NCBI GenBank assembly: GCA_030018355.1
Contig: JASEFN010000002.1
Coordinates: 234,699-298,698, forward strand
Direction of reading: 5' to 3'
From: Caldisericia bacterium
GTDB taxonomy: Bacteria; Caldisericota; Caldisericia; B22-G15
Length of the DNA stretch: 64,000 nt
This document shows positions 27,755-36,736 of this stretch, piece by piece. The notes below the pieces were generated by a model, which was not told the DNA's origin, ran no database searches, and saw nothing but the letters and a program-made list of their open reading frames with translations. Position numbers and translations under genes: made by a program. Positions within the stretch are counted from its first letter, which is position 1. Every line of letters starts with the position of its first letter.

Positions 27755-29232
27755 CCCAAACTCCTCTTAACAGCCTCTTTCCAAATTTTATATTTTTTTT
27801 CTCTTAATTTTTCATCAATTTGAGAAGTGAAAATTTTTTCTATTCTTTCAAAATCTTTTAGATTTTCAAATTTAATTATTCCTAAGCCAAGAGATGCAAG
27901 AAGAAATGTTCCAAAAGCAGTTGTTTCTAAAATTTTTGGTCTTTCCACTTTTATTCCTAAAAAATCAGATTGAATTTGTAAAAGAAGATCATTCATTGCC
28001 GCACCGCCATCAACTCTTAAAACCTTTATCTTTTTTTGAGTTTCATTCTCCATAACTTCTATAACATCTCTTGTTTGAAATGCAATTGCTTCAAGTGCTG
28101 CTCTTGCAATATGAGATTTGTTTGTTTTTCTTGTAATTCCAATTATAAGACCTCCTGCATACATATCCCAATATGGGGTTCCTAAACCGACAAATGCTGG
28201 AACAATATAAACTCCCTCGCTATCCTGAACCTCTTTTGCAAGTTTTTCAATTTCATTTGAATTATTTATTATATTTATTCCATCTCTTAACCATTGAACA
28301 AGAGCACCAGCAATAAAAATTGAACCCTCAAGAGCAAAGGTCACATTTCCATTAATTCCCCATGCAATTGTTGTTAAAAGGCCATTCTTAGAAAGAACCT
28401 TCTCTTTTCCAGTATTTAAAAGAATAAAGCATCCTGTTCCATATGTATTTTTAACCATACCCTCTTCAATACATAATTCTCCAAAAAGCGAACCTTGTTG
28501 ATCACCAACAATTCCAGTAATTGGAATTTCGCTTCCAAAATAGTCTTTATGAACTTTTCCAAAGAGAGATGAAGAATCTTTGACTTGAGGCAAAATGTGC
28601 TCTGGAATAGAAAAATTTTTTAAAATATCTTTATCCCATTCTAGATTATTTATATTAAACATCATAGTTCTACTTGCGTTGGAGTAATCTGTAAAAAATG
28701 ATTCACCTTTTGTTAATCTGTATAGAAGATATGTATCTACTGTTCCAAAAAGAACTTCTCCATTTAAAACTCTTTTTTTAATATCTTCTCTTTCTCTTAA
28801 AAGATAAACAACTTTTGTTAAAGAAAAATAAGGATCAATAACAAGTCCTGTTTTTTTATGAATCTCTTCATTAAGATCCTCTTTTTTTATCTCTTCACAA
28901 ATTTCTGCACTTCTTCTACATTGCCATACTATTGCATTATATACAGGCTTTCCACTTTCTTTCTCAAAAAGAATTGTTGTTTCTCTTTGATTTGTAATAC
29001 CAATTGTTAATATATCCTTTGGTTCCAAATTAAGCGCATTAAGAGAATTTTTTATTGTTTTAAGTGCTGAATCGAAAATCTCCTCTGGATTATGTTCAAC
29101 CCAACCTGGTTTTGGATAAATTTGAGTTATTTCCATTTTTTCAACATGTTCAATTTCTCCAGAATCATTAAAAATAATGGCTCTTGTACTTGTTGTTCCT
29201 TGATCAATTACAAGAACATATTTTTTCTTCAT
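27733..29232 (-). CDS. glpK: Glycerol kinase
   Basis: 499 residues, normal length. ATP-dependent glycerol phosphorylation. VLVIDQGTTSTRAIIFN opens the FGGY fold; WVEHNPEEIF, TNQRETTILFEK, FGTVDTYLLYRL and GVVGDQQG-like GIVGDQQGSLFGE follow, then YGTGCFILLNTG and RVDGGAAMNDLLLQIQSD. First gene of the leftward operon, with a GGAGGAAAT site and TATAAT (29251-29256, minus strand). No glycerol facilitator gene is in the window. Unknown whether the protein is regulated by FBP or a PTS. Confidence 0.96.
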   Translation of the reverse strand: MKKKYVLVIDQGTTSTRAIIFNDSGEIEHVEKMEITQIYPKPGWVEHNPEEIFDSALKTIKNSLNALNLEPKDILTIGITNQRETTILFEKESGKPVYNAIVWQCRRSAEICEEIKKEDLNEEIHKKTGLVIDPYFSLTKVVYLLREREDIKKRVLNGEVLFGTVDTYLLYRLTKGESFFTDYSNASRTMMFNINNLEWDKDILKNFSIPEHILPQVKDSSSLFGKVHKDYFGSEIPITGIVGDQQGSLFGELCIEEGMVKNTYGTGCFILLNTGKEKVLSKNGLLTTIAWGINGNVTFALEGSIFIAGALVQWLRDGINIINNSNEIEKLAKEVQDSEGVYIVPAFVGLGTPYWDMYAGGLIIGITRKTNKSHIARAALEAIAFQTRDVIEVMENETQKKIKVLRVDGGAAMNDLLLQIQSDFLGIKVERPKILETTAFGTFLLASLGLGIIKFENLKDFERIEKIFTSQIDEKLREKKYKIWKEAVKRSLGWRKIMM

Positions 29233-29281
29233 ATTTCCTCCATAAAATTAATTATAGTAATTTTATTTTTAAATTTTAAAG

Positions 29282-29290
29282 TGATATAAT
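29282..29290 (+). promoter_or_regulatory. Extended -10 element upstream of the por operon
   Basis: TGATATAAT 82 bases before the porG start. The leader between contains TGGAGG (29358-29363) about ten bases before the GTG start codon. Confidence 0.5.
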
Positions 29291-29372
29291 AATTTAAGAT
29301 TTTAGAGTATAAGAGAAAAACTTAGTCTAAATGTGGCTTTTATATTTTTAAAATAAATGGAGGTTAAGAGAA

Positions 29373-29936
29373 GTGAGTGATCTTTTTGAAGTAAGGATTC
29401 ATGGTAGGGCTGGTCAGGGAGCAAAAACAGGGGGCCAAATTTTAGCATATGCTGCATTTTTTGAAGGTAAAACAGTTCAAGCATTCCCTGAATACGGCTC
29501 AGAAAGAAGGGGTGCACCAACAGTTGCTTACACAAGAATTTCTACAAAAGAGATTAGAAGTCATGAACCAATTCTTGAACCAGATGCTGTTATTGTTCTT
29601 GATGAGACTTATATTTACACTCTTCCAGTTACAAAAGGGTTAAAAGAGAATGGCGTTTTAATCATCAACACAACAAAGACAAGTGATGAGGTAAGAAAAG
29701 TAACAAAATTTAATGGGAAAATTTTTACGGTTGATGCAACTGGAATTTCTCTTTCAACTGTAGGCAGAGATGCTCCTAACATTCCTACACTTGGTGCTCT
29801 TGTTAAAGTTACAGATATTCTCTCACTTGATTCACTTAAAAAGGCAATTGAAGAAATGTTTTTAAAGAAACTTGGTGAAAATCTTACAAAGAGAAACATT
29901 GATGCTCTTATGAAAGGTTATGAGGAGGTAAAATAA
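29373..29936 (+). CDS. porG: Pyruvate:ferredoxin oxidoreductase gamma subunit
   Basis: 187 residues from GTG. FEVRIHGRAGQGAKTGGQILAYAA and FPEYGSERRGAP are the diagnostic gamma-subunit (catalytic domain III) blocks. The four-subunit enzyme oxidises pyruvate with CoA to acetyl-CoA, CO2 and reduced ferredoxin. Order gamma-delta-alpha-beta matches Thermotoga and Pyrococcus. The stop overlaps porD by one base. Pyruvate rather than another 2-oxoacid is the likely substrate but is not proved by sequence alone. Confidence 0.93.
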   Translation: MSDLFEVRIHGRAGQGAKTGGQILAYAAFFEGKTVQAFPEYGSERRGAPTVAYTRISTKEIRSHEPILEPDAVIVLDETYIYTLPVTKGLKENGVLIINTTKTSDEVRKVTKFNGKIFTVDATGISLSTVGRDAPNIPTLGALVKVTDILSLDSLKKAIEEMFLKKLGENLTKRNIDALMKGYEEVK

Positions 29937-30289
29937 TGAATAAAGTTAATAAAGTAAGAATAGGTGCAACTTGGAAAGAACTTCCTATTGGCGGAACACT
30001 TCCTGCTGCCACATCTCTTGATTATAAAACTGGTGCATGGCGTAGTTTTGTTCCAAAATTTAACCCAAATGAGTGTACACATTGTATGATTTGTGTTCAC
30101 TATTGCCCTGTTATGGCTATTCCTACAGAAATTAATGAAAATGGAGTTAAGGGTTTTAAGGATAGAATTTATAAAGGAGTTGTAAGACTTGAGACAAATT
30201 TAGATTATTGTACAGGATGCGGAATATGTGCTGAAGAGTGTCCAACTGGGGCTATTAAGATGGAAAGAGAAACATGGGAGGTGAAATAA
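29936..30289 (+). CDS. porD: Pyruvate:ferredoxin oxidoreductase delta subunit (2[4Fe-4S])
   Basis: 117 residues. Two ferredoxin motifs, CTHCMICVHYCPVMAIP and CTGCGICAEECPTGAI, each bind a 4Fe-4S cluster and carry electrons from the TPP site to free ferredoxin. The N-terminal ATWKELPIGGTLPAATSLDYKTGAW is typical of delta subunits. TAATG overlaps on both sides point to coupled translation. Confidence 0.95.
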   Translation: MNKVNKVRIGATWKELPIGGTLPAATSLDYKTGAWRSFVPKFNPNECTHCMICVHYCPVMAIPTEINENGVKGFKDRIYKGVVRLETNLDYCTGCGICAEECPTGAIKMERETWEVK

Positions 30290-31470
30290 TGGGAGTAACT
30301 GTAAAATCAAAAAAGATACCTTTAACTGGTGCAGAGGCGGTTGCAGAAGCAATGAGACAGATAAAACCAGATGTAGTTGCAGCATATCCAATAACTCCCC
30401 AAACACCAATTGTTGAAATTTTCTCAAAATTTGCTGCAGATGGAATAGTCGATACTGAAGTTGTAACTCCTGAATCTGAACACTCTGCAATTTCAATTGT
30501 TACTGCAGCATCAGCAGCAGGGGCAAGAGCGATGTCTGCTTCAGCATCTCAAGGACTTGCTTTAATGGTTGAAGTTTTGCCTGCAACAAGTGGACTTAGA
30601 CTTCCAGTTGTTATGGCCATTGCAAATAGGGCTCTTTCTGCACCAATAAACATACATTGTGATCATTCAGATATGATGGCAGTAAGAGATTTAGGATGGA
30701 TACAGATTTTTTCTGAAAATGCCCAAGAAGCATATGAAAATATGTTTCTTGCAGTAAAACTTTCAGAGCATCCAGATGTTTTACTTCCAGTAATGGTGGG
30801 TCTTGATGGATTTATAATAAGCCATGGAGTTGAGGTTGTTGAAATATATGATGATGAGATAATGCACTCTTTTGTCGGTGATAGAAAGCCACATCTCTCT
30901 CTTTTTGATTTTGAAAATCCAATAACAATCGGACCTCTTGAGTTGCCAGATTTTTATTTTGAAACAAAAAGGCAAGAGCAAGAAGCAATGAAAAATGCAC
31001 TCAAAATTTATATTGAAATTGGAAAAGAACTTTCAAAAATTACTGGAAAAGAATACAAATATTTTGAGAGTTATAAACTTGAAGATGCAGAAGTTGCTAT
31101 TATTGTGATGGGTTCTACTGCTGGAACTGCAAAAGATGCTGTTGATGAATTAAGAAATGAAGGAAAGAAAGTTGGATTACTTAAACCAAAACTTTTTAGA
31201 CCATTTCCATATGATGAAATAAGAGATGCACTTAAACATCTTAAAGGAATTGGTGTTTTAGATAGAGCATACTCTTTTGGTGCATATGCTCCCCTATATA
31301 GTGATATAAGAAATGCTCTTTATGATCTTGAAAAAAGAATACCAGTGCAAAGTTATATTTATGGACTTGGTGGAAGAGATATATTTAAGTATCAGATAAA
31401 GAGTGTATTTAATGAACTTCTTGACGGTAAATTTTCTAAAGAAGAGAAATGTATTGGTTTAAGAGAGTGA
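30289..31470 (+). CDS. porA: Pyruvate:ferredoxin oxidoreductase alpha subunit
   Basis: 393 residues from ATG 30289, which overlaps the porD stop and follows GGGAGGTG; a TTG-type start five codons earlier is unnecessary. Diagnostic blocks: AAYPITPQTPIVE, VVTPESEHSAISIVTAASAAGARAMSASASQG and the Rossmann-like C-terminal region GSTAGTAKDAVDELR. Contains the CoA/TPP domains I and II. Normal length for four-subunit enzymes. Confidence 0.96.
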   Translation: MGVTVKSKKIPLTGAEAVAEAMRQIKPDVVAAYPITPQTPIVEIFSKFAADGIVDTEVVTPESEHSAISIVTAASAAGARAMSASASQGLALMVEVLPATSGLRLPVVMAIANRALSAPINIHCDHSDMMAVRDLGWIQIFSENAQEAYENMFLAVKLSEHPDVLLPVMVGLDGFIISHGVEVVEIYDDEIMHSFVGDRKPHLSLFDFENPITIGPLELPDFYFETKRQEQEAMKNALKIYIEIGKELSKITGKEYKYFESYKLEDAEVAIIVMGSTAGTAKDAVDELRNEGKKVGLLKPKLFRPFPYDEIRDALKHLKGIGVLDRAYSFGAYAPLYSDIRNALYDLEKRIPVQSYIYGLGGRDIFKYQIKSVFNELLDGKFSKEEKCIGLRE

Positions 31471-31480
31471 GGTGAAAGAT

Positions 31481-32443
31481 ATGGAAATAAAATCTATAAG
31501 AGATTTAGCAGAACTTCAAACCAAAACTGGTTTGAAGTTTGTGTCTGGTCATAGAATGTGTGCGGGTTGTGGAATCGCAACAATTTTAAGAACCGTACTT
31601 TCTGCATCTACAAAACCAGTAGTTGTTGTTAATGCAACTGGTTGTCTTGAAGTTGTATCAACAATATATCCTTATACTGCATGGAATACTCCATGGCTTC
31701 ATGTTACTTTTGTAAATGCAGCATCAAGTGCTTCTGGTGTTGAAACTGCATATAGGGCTTTAAAGAAAAAAGGATTAATAAAAGAGGAAGTCAATATTGT
31801 TGCAATTGGTGGTGATGGTGGAACATACGATATTGGAATTCAAGCACTTTCTGGTGCACTTGAAAGGTGGCATAACTTTCTATATATATGCTATAACAAT
31901 GAAGGTTATATGAATACAGGACATCAAAGAAGTGGTGCAACTCCATTTGGTGCATCAACTACAACTCAACCTGCAGGTAAGGTATCTATTGGAAAAATTC
32001 AGTGGAGGAAAGATTTAGTAAAAATTGTTCAAGGACATAATATTCCATATGTTGCACAATCAAATGTCTATAATACAATTGATATGTTCAAAAAAGCAAG
32101 TAAAGCGTTTGAAATAGAAGGACCAAAATTTTTAAATATTCTTATGCCTTGCACAACAAACTGGGGATTTCCAGAAAGTATGACCATGAAAATTAGTAGA
32201 TTAGCCACAGAAACAAATTATTGGCCACTATTTGAAATTGAAAATGGAATCTTAACTGTAAATTATAAACCAAAAGAGAGAAAACCAATTGAGGAATTCT
32301 TAAAACTTCAAGGAAGATTCAAGCACCTCTTTACTCAAGAAAATAGACATGTAATTGAGGAGATGCAAAAAAGGATTGATGAAGATTTCGAAAATCTTTT
32401 GAAACTTGAAAAAGTAACCCACGAAGAAGGAGTAAGAATATAA
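31481..32443 (+). CDS. porB: Pyruvate:ferredoxin oxidoreductase beta subunit (TPP-binding)
   Basis: 320 residues from ATG 31481 (GAGGTGAAAG upstream); a GTG at 31472 overlaps that site. Cluster-binding cysteines are in HRMCAGCGIATIL and NATGCLEV, with another in MPCTTNWGF. The TPP motif is GDGGTYDIGIQALSGALERWHNFLYICYNNEGYMNTG. It closes the operon and is followed by a strong hairpin. Confidence 0.96.
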   Translation: MEIKSIRDLAELQTKTGLKFVSGHRMCAGCGIATILRTVLSASTKPVVVVNATGCLEVVSTIYPYTAWNTPWLHVTFVNAASSASGVETAYRALKKKGLIKEEVNIVAIGGDGGTYDIGIQALSGALERWHNFLYICYNNEGYMNTGHQRSGATPFGASTTTQPAGKVSIGKIQWRKDLVKIVQGHNIPYVAQSNVYNTIDMFKKASKAFEIEGPKFLNILMPCTTNWGFPESMTMKISRLATETNYWPLFEIENGILTVNYKPKERKPIEEFLKLQGRFKHLFTQENRHVIEEMQKRIDEDFENLLKLEKVTHEEGVRI

Positions 32444-32454
32444 TTTAAATTTTT

Positions 32455-32486
32455 GCCCCAGAGAATTCTCTGGGGCTTTTATTTTT
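32455..32486 (+). terminator. Rho-independent terminator between por and gcv operons
   Basis: A perfect nine-pair stem (GCCCCAGAG and its complement CTCTGGGGC, loop AATT) at 32455-32476 is followed by TTTTATTTTT. It ends only 14 bases before the gcvT start codon, leaving no room for a separate promoter downstream of it. Confidence 0.93.
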
Positions 32487-32499
32487 AAAGGAAAGAAAA

Positions 32500-33597
32500 A
32501 TGAAAAAAATTCCACTTCACTCTTTTCATGAAAAACATAATGCTAAATTTATTGAGTTTGCAGGTTTTATAATGCCTCTTTATTATACATCAATTAAAGA
32601 TGAACATATGTCTGTAAGAGAGAGAGTCGGGGTTTTTGATGTATCACATATGGGAGAAATTAGAATTAAAGGAAAAAATGCTAAAAAATTTGCAGATTAC
32701 ATTTTAACAAATGACATATTAAACACAAATTATAAAGATGTAAAATATACTGTTATGTTGAATGAAAATGGTGGAATTGTTGATGATCTTTTTTCTTATA
32801 CTTTTTCAGATGAAGAGATTCTTTTAGTTGTAAATGCTGCGAATATTGAAAAAGATTTTTATCATTTAAAAAAATATTTATGGAGTGGTCTTGAATTGAT
32901 AAATGAGTCAGAAAATACAATAGAATTTGCAGTTCAAGGGCCAAAAGCAGAAGATTTTCTTCAAAATTTTACTTCATATGATTTAAAAGATATAAAATAT
33001 TTTAAATTTGACTTTATTGAAATTTTTGGTGAAAAATTACTAATTTCACGAACTGGTTATACTGGAGAAGATGGATTTGAAATATATATGAATAAAGAGA
33101 GCGGAGAAAAAGCGTTAACTCAAATTTTAGAGAAAGGTAAAGATTATGATATAAGATTATGTGGTCTTGGTGCAAGAGATACTTTGAGATTTGAGGTATG
33201 TTATTGGCTTTATGGAAATGATATTGATGAAAGTATAAACCCAATTGAGTCTGGTCAAAAATTTTTAGTTAATATGAACAAAGAGAATTTTATTGGTAAA
33301 AACGCATTAGAGAAAATTTTGAAGGAGGGTATTAAAAGAAAATTTGTTGGTATTGAAGTCAATGGTGGTATTGCAAGACATTCATATAAAATTTTTGATA
33401 GAAATTTAAATGAAATCGGTTTTATAACAAGTGGTAATTTTTCTTTTGTTTTAAATAAATCACTTGCATTGGGTTATATAAATCTTCCTCATGGTGAAAT
33501 AGGTGAGGAGATAATTATTTCAGATGGAAAAAGAAACCTTTATGGTAAAATAATTAAGAAACCATTTATAAAGCCGAGAGTAAAAAAGGAGGGTTAA
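32500..33597 (+). CDS. gcvT: Aminomethyltransferase (glycine cleavage T protein)
   Basis: 365 residues. It transfers the methylene group from aminomethyl-lipoyl H protein to tetrahydrofolate, releasing ammonia. FAGFIMPLYYTSIKDEHMSVRERVGVFDVSHMGEIRIKG, GIVDDLFSYTF, RTGYTGEDGFEIY and GLGARDTLRFE are all conserved. First gene of gcvT-gcvH-gcvPA-gcvPB plus lipoylation genes. AAAGGAAAG acts as binding site right after the upstream terminator. Confidence 0.96.
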   Translation: MKKIPLHSFHEKHNAKFIEFAGFIMPLYYTSIKDEHMSVRERVGVFDVSHMGEIRIKGKNAKKFADYILTNDILNTNYKDVKYTVMLNENGGIVDDLFSYTFSDEEILLVVNAANIEKDFYHLKKYLWSGLELINESENTIEFAVQGPKAEDFLQNFTSYDLKDIKYFKFDFIEIFGEKLLISRTGYTGEDGFEIYMNKESGEKALTQILEKGKDYDIRLCGLGARDTLRFEVCYWLYGNDIDESINPIESGQKFLVNMNKENFIGKNALEKILKEGIKRKFVGIEVNGGIARHSYKIFDRNLNEIGFITSGNFSFVLNKSLALGYINLPHGEIGEEIIISDGKRNLYGKIIKKPFIKPRVKKEG

Positions 33598-33599
33598 AG

Positions 33600-33983
33600 A
33601 TGAGTAAAGTGTTAGAAAATTTATATTACCAAGCAACAGATGAATGGTTAAAAGTAGAGGGGGATATTGGAATCGTTGGAATTACAGATTATGCTCAAGA
33701 TAAACTTGGTGATATAGTATATTTAGAAGAAGCAAGTTTGGGAAGAAAAGTAAAAAAGGGAGAAGCAATTATTTCAATTGAATCAGTAAAGGCTGCAGCA
33801 GAAATTCATTCTCCTATTTCAGGAGAAATAATTGAAGTAAATAAAGAAGCAGTAAATAATCCACAAATTATAAATGAAGATCCATATGGAAAGGGGTGGT
33901 TATTTAAAATTAAAATCGAAAATATGGATGAACTTAAAGATTTAATGGATGCAAAAGGATATTCTGAGTATAGGAAAGAATAA
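33600..33983 (+). CDS. gcvH: Glycine cleavage H protein
   Basis: 127 residues. Carries the lipoyl arm that shuttles the aminomethyl group. ATDEWLKVEGDIGIVGITDYAQDKLGDIVYLE opens the domain and the lipoylated lysine is K64 in ISIESVKAAAEIHSP. Normal length. It starts two bases after gcvT and is immediately followed by gcvPA. Its lipoylation is probably carried out by the three genes at the end of the same operon. Confidence 0.97.
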   Translation: MSKVLENLYYQATDEWLKVEGDIGIVGITDYAQDKLGDIVYLEEASLGRKVKKGEAIISIESVKAAAEIHSPISGEIIEVNKEAVNNPQIINEDPYGKGWLFKIKIENMDELKDLMDAKGYSEYRKE

Positions 33984-35315
33984 ATGAAATTTATACCTCA
34001 TACTGAGAAAGATATTGAAGAGATGCTTCATGAAATTGGAATATCCTCAATTGATGAACTTTTTGAGGATATTCCAGAAGAAATAAAATTAAAAAGAGAC
34101 CTTAATTTACCTCCACCTCTTAATGAATTAGAACTAAAAAATGAGATTGATGAGATTTTATCATTAAATTTAAAATTAAAAAGAATATTTCTTGGTGGAG
34201 GAGCATATTTTCATTTTATACCAGCAACTGTAAATTATGTTTTATCTCGAGGTGAATTTTATACATCTTACACTCCATATCAACCAGAACTCTCTCAAGG
34301 AATTCTTCAAGCATTATTTGAGTTTCAATCAATTCTTTCAGATTTAACTCATGCAGATGTTACAAATAGTTCAATGTATGATGGTGCAACATCCCTTGTT
34401 GAAGCAATTTTTATGGCTGAAAGAATAAAAAAGAGAGGCAAAGTTCTAGTTTCCAGAAGTTTAAATCCAGAATATAATGAAGTTTTAAAAACCTACCTTC
34501 CTCCAAGAGAAATAACCCTTGATTACATTGATTTTAATGAAAATGGTGAGGTTCCACTTGAAAAGTTAAAGGAAAAGGTAAAAGAAGGATACTCATCTTT
34601 TGTTATTCAAAGTCCAAACTATTTTGGAATTATTGAAAACTTAAAAGAAATTGGAAAAATTTTAAAAGAGAGCGACACACTTTTTATATTAACTATTACT
34701 GAGGGAATATCACTGGGCATCTTAAAGCCTCCTTTTGATTTTGGTGTTGATATTCTTGCAATGGAAGGTCAATCTTTTGGTATACCTCTATCTTTTGGTG
34801 GTCCATATCTGGGAATTTTACAGACCAAAAAAGAATACATTAGAGAAATTCCAGGAAGAATTATTGGAGAAACAAAAGATAGAAATGGAAAAAGAGCATA
34901 TGTTATGACTTTAAGGGCAAGAGAACAAGATATAAAAAGAGATAAAGCAACCTCAAATATTTGTACTAATAACTCTTTAAATGCGCTTGCTGCTTTAGTT
35001 TATCTTTCAACACTTGGGCCATCTGGTTTTAAAAAGGTTGCTGAGATAAATTATAAAAAGGCACATTATCTAGCAAAAAGACTTATTGATGAAGGTTTTG
35101 AACTTAAATTCAAAAATTTGAAATTCTTTAATGAGTTTGTTTTAAAACTTAATATAGAACCTATTAGATTAAAAGAAAAACTCTCACTTGTCGGAATAGA
35201 AGGAGGGATTCCTCTAAGATATTTTGGTTTAGATGATTCATATCTTTTTACTGTGACTGAAATGAATTCAAGAGAAGATATTGAACTTCTTGTTTGTGCT
35301 TTAAAGGAGGGGTAA
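33984..35315 (+). CDS. gcvPA: Glycine dehydrogenase (decarboxylating) subunit 1
   Basis: 443 residues, the N-terminal half of the P protein in organisms with a split enzyme. FIPHTEKDIEEMLHEIGISSIDELFEDIP is the classic start, then FLGGGAYFHFIPA, TSYTPYQPELSQGILQALFEFQS and NSSMYDGATSLVEA. This subunit lacks the PLP lysine, which is in gcvPB. The split is normal for many bacteria and not a frameshift: each half has its own start and ribosome binding site. Confidence 0.96.
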   Translation: MKFIPHTEKDIEEMLHEIGISSIDELFEDIPEEIKLKRDLNLPPPLNELELKNEIDEILSLNLKLKRIFLGGGAYFHFIPATVNYVLSRGEFYTSYTPYQPELSQGILQALFEFQSILSDLTHADVTNSSMYDGATSLVEAIFMAERIKKRGKVLVSRSLNPEYNEVLKTYLPPREITLDYIDFNENGEVPLEKLKEKVKEGYSSFVIQSPNYFGIIENLKEIGKILKESDTLFILTITEGISLGILKPPFDFGVDILAMEGQSFGIPLSFGGPYLGILQTKKEYIREIPGRIIGETKDRNGKRAYVMTLRAREQDIKRDKATSNICTNNSLNALAALVYLSTLGPSGFKKVAEINYKKAHYLAKRLIDEGFELKFKNLKFFNEFVLKLNIEPIRLKEKLSLVGIEGGIPLRYFGLDDSYLFTVTEMNSREDIELLVCALKEG

Positions 35316-36736
35316 TGAAAACCTTAAAAGAACTTTCAAAAAAAGGAAGTAATAAATTTGAGATAGAAGACGATTTAGCCTTTTTTGAAGTTGAAAAATT
35401 AAATGAAGATTATTTAAGAGAGGAGGTTGAAATACCCGATGTTTCTGAAGTTACTTTGATAAGGCACTTCATAAATCTCTCAAAATTAAATTATGGTGTT
35501 GACTTAAATTTTTACCCACTTGGTTCCTGTACAATGAAATATAATCCAAAGATAAATGAAGAAGTTGCAAAAAAGGAAGATTTCCTTTATCTTCATCCCC
35601 TTTTATCAATTGAATATGTTCAAGGTACTCTTAAGATTTTATGGGAATTACAAGAATTTTTAAAAGAAATTACTGGAATGGATGCTTTTACACTTCAACC
35701 AGCAGCAGGTGCTCATGGTGAGTATACAGGTCTTAGAATTATGTGGGAGTACTTTAAAGATAAAGGAGAGAGAAGAAAAAAGGTAATTCTTCCAGATTCT
35801 GCTCACGGAACAAATCCAGCATCTTCTTCTATGTTAGGGCTTGAAGTTGTTGAGATTGAATCGAAAGATGGAATGGTGGATCCAGAAAAATTAAAAGAAG
35901 TTGTCGACGAAAATACTTTTGCTTTAATGTTAACAAATCCAAACACTCTTGGATTTTTTGAAAAAGATATTTTAAAGATAAGTGAAATATTAAAAAGCAA
36001 GGGTGCTCTTCTTTATTATGATGGTGCAAATTTAAATGGTTTTATTGGTATCGCTCGACCAGGAGATATGGGATTTGATTGTGTACATTTAAATTTGCAT
36101 AAAACTTTCTCCACTCCTCATGGTGGTGGAGGACCTGGAAGTGGTCCAGTTGGAGTTAAAGAGTTTTTGGCAAAATATTTACCATTTCCAGTTATTGAAA
36201 AGAATGAAGATGATTTCTTTTATTTTTCAAAACCTGAAAGAACTATTGGAAAGGTAAGAAGTTTCTTTGGAAATTTCACTGTTTTGTTAAAAGGCTATTT
36301 ATATATTAGAGAACTTGGAAGTGAAGGATTGAAGGAAGTAGCAAAACTTTCTGTTTTAAATGCAAATTATATAAAGGAGAAACTTAAAAAATATTATCCA
36401 TCACCATTTGATAGAGTTGTTAAACATGAGTGTGTTCTTTCTGGAAAAATATACAAGGAGTATGGAGTAAAGACTCTTGATATTGCTAAAAGATTAATGG
36501 ATTATGGTTTTCATCCCCCAACAATTTATTTTCCTCATATTGTTGATGAAGCACTTATGATTGAACCAACCGAAACAGAAAGTAAAGAGACATTAGATGA
36601 ATTTATAGAAGCAATGATTAAAATAAGTGAAGAAATAAAGACAAACCCTACTCTAGTTAAAAATGCCCCTCATACAACATACATATCAAGACCAGATGAA
36701 GTGAGGGCAGTAAAGGAACTCAAGGTTAAGTGGTAG
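35315..36736 (+). CDS. gcvPB: Glycine dehydrogenase (decarboxylating) subunit 2
   Basis: 473 residues from ATG 35315, which overlaps the gcvPA stop (TAATG) and follows GGAGGGG. FYPLGSCTMKYNPK, QPAAGAHGEYTGL, DSAHGTNPASSSMLG and the PLP-lysine segment HLNLHKTFSTPHGGGGPGSGPVG are present. It decarboxylates glycine and loads the remaining group on GcvH. The L protein (dihydrolipoamide dehydrogenase) is not encoded in this window. Confidence 0.97.
   Translation: MKTLKELSKKGSNKFEIEDDLAFFEVEKLNEDYLREEVEIPDVSEVTLIRHFINLSKLNYGVDLNFYPLGSCTMKYNPKINEEVAKKEDFLYLHPLLSIEYVQGTLKILWELQEFLKEITGMDAFTLQPAAGAHGEYTGLRIMWEYFKDKGERRKKVILPDSAHGTNPASSSMLGLEVVEIESKDGMVDPEKLKEVVDENTFALMLTNPNTLGFFEKDILKISEILKSKGALLYYDGANLNGFIGIARPGDMGFDCVHLNLHKTFSTPHGGGGPGSGPVGVKEFLAKYLPFPVIEKNEDDFFYFSKPERTIGKVRSFFGNFTVLLKGYLYIRELGSEGLKEVAKLSVLNANYIKEKLKKYYPSPFDRVVKHECVLSGKIYKEYGVKTLDIAKRLMDYGFHPPTIYFPHIVDEALMIEPTETESKETLDEFIEAMIKISEEIKTNPTLVKNAPHTTYISRPDEVRAVKELKVKW

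Noticed and set aside
32444-32499. Possible glycine riboswitch before gcvT
   Set aside because: The 56-base gap is filled by a terminator hairpin; there is no room for a glycine aptamer.
33984-36736. Glycine decarboxylase split into two frames, looking like a frameshifted gcvP
   Set aside because: Each half has its own ribosome binding site and family-typical ends; the two-subunit form is normal in many bacteria.
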